Made by a program: the position numbers and the translations under genes
Notes under the pieces: model-generated
Told to the model about the DNA's origin: nothing
Database searches by the model: none
The model's input: the letters and a program-made list of their open reading frames with translations, nothing else
Shown: positions 62,392-64,000 of the stretch, piece by piece
Layout: every line of letters starts with the position of its first letter
How positions within the stretch are numbered: position 1 is the stretch's first letter
From: Haloactinospora alba
GTDB lineage: Bacteria > Actinomycetota > Actinomycetes > Streptosporangiales > Streptosporangiaceae
Assembly: GCF_006717075.1 (NCBI RefSeq)
Contig: NZ_VFQC01000001.1
Coordinates: forward strand, 1,907,501 to 1,971,500
Direction of reading: 5' to 3'
DNA length: 64,000 bases

Positions 62392-63429
62392 TCAACAGCA
62401 GGCGAACTCGCAGTAGACCTGGCTGAAGTCACCCGCCCGCAGCGCCTCGGCCGGGATGTCCAGCGAGATCATGCCGCCGTCGCCCCATTCCCACATGTCG
62501 TCGGTATCGAGCTGAAGCAGGTGGTCGCTGTCGAGCTGAAGCAGGTGGAGGCGGCTGTCGTCGGCTATGGGCTCGCCCTGCATCTGCCACGGCCACCCGA
62601 ACGCCCGGTGCCCGTTGATACGCCGTTCGGCGTCGAGGTCCGGAGCATGCTCATGCATATGCCGGAATCCTCCGTCGTTCCCGTCGTCCGGGAGCAGCTC
62701 CAAAAGCGGTTCCTGGATCCCTGCCAACGCCTCGCGCACCTCGGGATCGAGCCGCTCCTTGCCAAGCGCGAAATCGGTGTCGTTCAGGTCGGGAACCGTC
62801 ACGATGGGCTCGGCACGGACGGGGCGCAGGGGCAGCGTGCCCACTCCAGAGGGGGCCGGGGCCTCCACCGCTTTGGCCGGGTCGGCGGGCACCACCCGCC
62901 AGTCGCGCGGCGCTCCGAAGACCGCATGACGCGAGTGGTTGGTGCCGTCCTCGATCATGTCGTTGTATCCCCCGTAAAAGACGTTGAGCAGGTTCGCGCC
63001 AGGCGGCAGTGCGACGTCGAGCCAGGGCGCCAGTGCGTCGGTGTCAAGCACCGCGAGCAGGGTCAACGTTCCGTGTTCCGATGCCGGCCACGGCGTCCCC
63101 GGCTCCAGCAGCGCCGGCCCGCCGAACCGGCACCGCCCCGAGGGTTTCTCGCCCTCCCCCGTGGGGTATAGCTCGAATCCGTTCCGAAACAGCGCCGCGA
63201 CCCGCGGCCCCATATCGGTACCCAGGTGGCTGGTGCACAACCGTTCGATCCGTGTCTTGAGTTCCTGTGGTTCCACGGTGGAATCCAACCACTCCCTGAA
63301 GACATTTCTGAGCGCAACCCCAGCGCAACCCTTACATCGTAGATCCACGTACACGTTGGCTTCTGCCGCACGGTCGGCCAGTCCACGACGAGGCCCCGGG
63401 ACGCTGGGACGCAGACCGCCTGCGAACAC
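62392..63429 (-). CDS. DUF1963 (YwqG-like) family protein
   Basis: The 345-aa protein matches the YwqG fold family, with CRFGGPALLEPGTPWP and LTLLAVLDTDAL early, and the end DMWEWGDGGMISLDIPAEALRAGDFSQVYCEF. The mid part LLELLPDDGND...GGWPWQ is typical in outline. A duplicated 18-nt unit near 62507-62548 encodes the doubled HLLQLD in LHLLQLDSDHLLQLDTDD. Function unknown. The start (GTG at 63429) is uncertain since no site is visible. Confidence 0.8.
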   Translation of the reverse strand: MFAGGLRPSVPGPRRGLADRAAEANVYVDLRCKGCAGVALRNVFREWLDSTVEPQELKTRIERLCTSHLGTDMGPRVAALFRNGFELYPTGEGEKPSGRCRFGGPALLEPGTPWPASEHGTLTLLAVLDTDALAPWLDVALPPGANLLNVFYGGYNDMIEDGTNHSRHAVFGAPRDWRVVPADPAKAVEAPAPSGVGTLPLRPVRAEPIVTVPDLNDTDFALGKERLDPEVREALAGIQEPLLELLPDDGNDGGFRHMHEHAPDLDAERRINGHRAFGWPWQMQGEPIADDSRLHLLQLDSDHLLQLDTDDMWEWGDGGMISLDIPAEALRAGDFSQVYCEFACC

Positions 63430-63642
63430 CGCGTAGCCACCGCACTCGGTGAATCTCGCACCCGCTCCGCCGGAGGACGCAGCGGTGAGAGCCCACCGCC
63501 TGGACCACGTGGTTGGTCATTGCGCACTCGGCGCATCGCCGGCTGGCCCCTCTCCTCTGCGCCCAACACGATCGGGCCGTTAGCCTGGGATCGACCACCG
63601 ACCGAATCCGGTTCGAGACACGCGCCGAGGAGAGCCAACCGC

Positions 63643-64000
63643 ATGCCCCCCACGCACGAGGTGTTCAACCAGCCCGCCCCGCTGGAGGACTACGACGTCG
63701 CCACCGAGGACGCTCTGCTCGACGGCCTCCACCGCGAGGGCGCCGGCTGGGCCGCTGACGAGCTGCACGAGCTGGGGCGGCTCGCCGGGACGGCCCGCGC
63801 CGGCCTGTGGGCCGAGCAGGCCAACGTGAACCATCCCGCGTTGCGCACGCACGACCGGTACGGGCACCGTGTCGACGAGGTCGACTTCCATCCCGCCTGG
63901 CACGTGCTCACGGACACCGCCGTGCGTTACGGGTTGCACGCCGCACCGTGGGCGGAGGACACACCGGGTTCCCACGTAGCACGAGCCGCGAAGTTCTACG
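63643..64000 (+). CDS. AidB-like acyl-CoA dehydrogenase, N-terminal part
   Basis: The first 119 residues match AidB: HEVFNQPAPLEDYDVATEDALL, then HPALRTHDRYGHRVDEVDFHPAWHVL and GSHVARAAKFY. In E. coli AidB is induced in the adaptive response to alkylation and binds DNA. The rest lies outside the window. The ATG at 63643 has GAGGAGA 9 nt upstream. Confidence 0.88.
   Translation, partial: MPPTHEVFNQPAPLEDYDVATEDALLDGLHREGAGWAADELHELGRLAGTARAGLWAEQANVNHPALRTHDRYGHRVDEVDFHPAWHVLTDTAVRYGLHAAPWAEDTPGSHVARAAKFY

Overview
The window is high-GC actinobacterial chromosome. The evidence is a mycothiol gene (mshC) beside the SCO1664/DUF3090/phosphatase block, an InhA-type fabI/fabG pair, a WhiB regulator, a DUF574-type methyltransferase, an LPxTG surface protein, frequent GTG starts, and strong G/C third-position bias. 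Family-level similarity fits Nocardiopsaceae or a related filamentous actinomycete; this is inference. The content is mostly chromosomal housekeeping. I see no insertion sequence, phage, CRISPR array, rRNA or tRNA.

Layout. 1-6.2 kb, minus strand: partial CGNR-like regulator, mshC, small membrane protein, NRDE protein, SCO1664-family protein, DUF3090 protein, histidine phosphatase, and uppP with a repetitive tail. 6.5-9.4 kb: aldo/keto reductase and a RecD2-like protein with degenerate ATPase motifs. 9.5-17.3 kb: SDR, fabI, fabG, glutathionyl-hydroquinone reductase-like protein, phosphotransferase, MHS transporter, methyltransferase, TetR. 17.4-23.0 kb: NarL-type two-component system diverging from a MacB/FtsX-type ABC exporter, with inverted-repeat operators between them. 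23.0-27.1 kb: polyprenol-phosphate mannosyltransferase, DeoR, Sfp-type PPTase, LysE exporter, Lrp/AsnC regulator.

27.2-30.8 kb holds the most unusual locus: a prolyl oligopeptidase, a 35-codon acidic peptide with a strong ribosome binding site, and a JmjC/cupin oxygenase, in one direction and closed by a 48-bp perfect palindrome. It looks like a compact peptide-modification (RiPP-like) operon. 30.8-35.7 kb: POT transporter, an iron-box-controlled FhuF-like ferric reductase, CLC transporter, panD. 36-40 kb: sugar ABC importer (binding protein plus two permeases, no ATPase) with an IclR regulator. 40-54 kb: two-gene permease/TIGR03943 operon, DEAD-box helicase, enoyl-CoA hydratase, ABC-F, AI-2E, YccF, MBL-fold hydrolase, WhiB, phosphoribosyltransferase-hydrolase fusion, GNAT. 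54-58 kb: LPxTG protein with a 45-bp repeat, a propeller protein, YihY-type membrane protein.

58.2-62 kb is a sulfate-assimilation operon: a short Cys-containing leader peptide, sulfite reductase, zinc-ribbon protein, cysH, and a CbiX-type chelatase that could serve siroheme synthesis. The leader suggests cysteine-dependent attenuation. The window ends with a DUF1963 protein and the start of an AidB-like acyl-CoA dehydrogenase.
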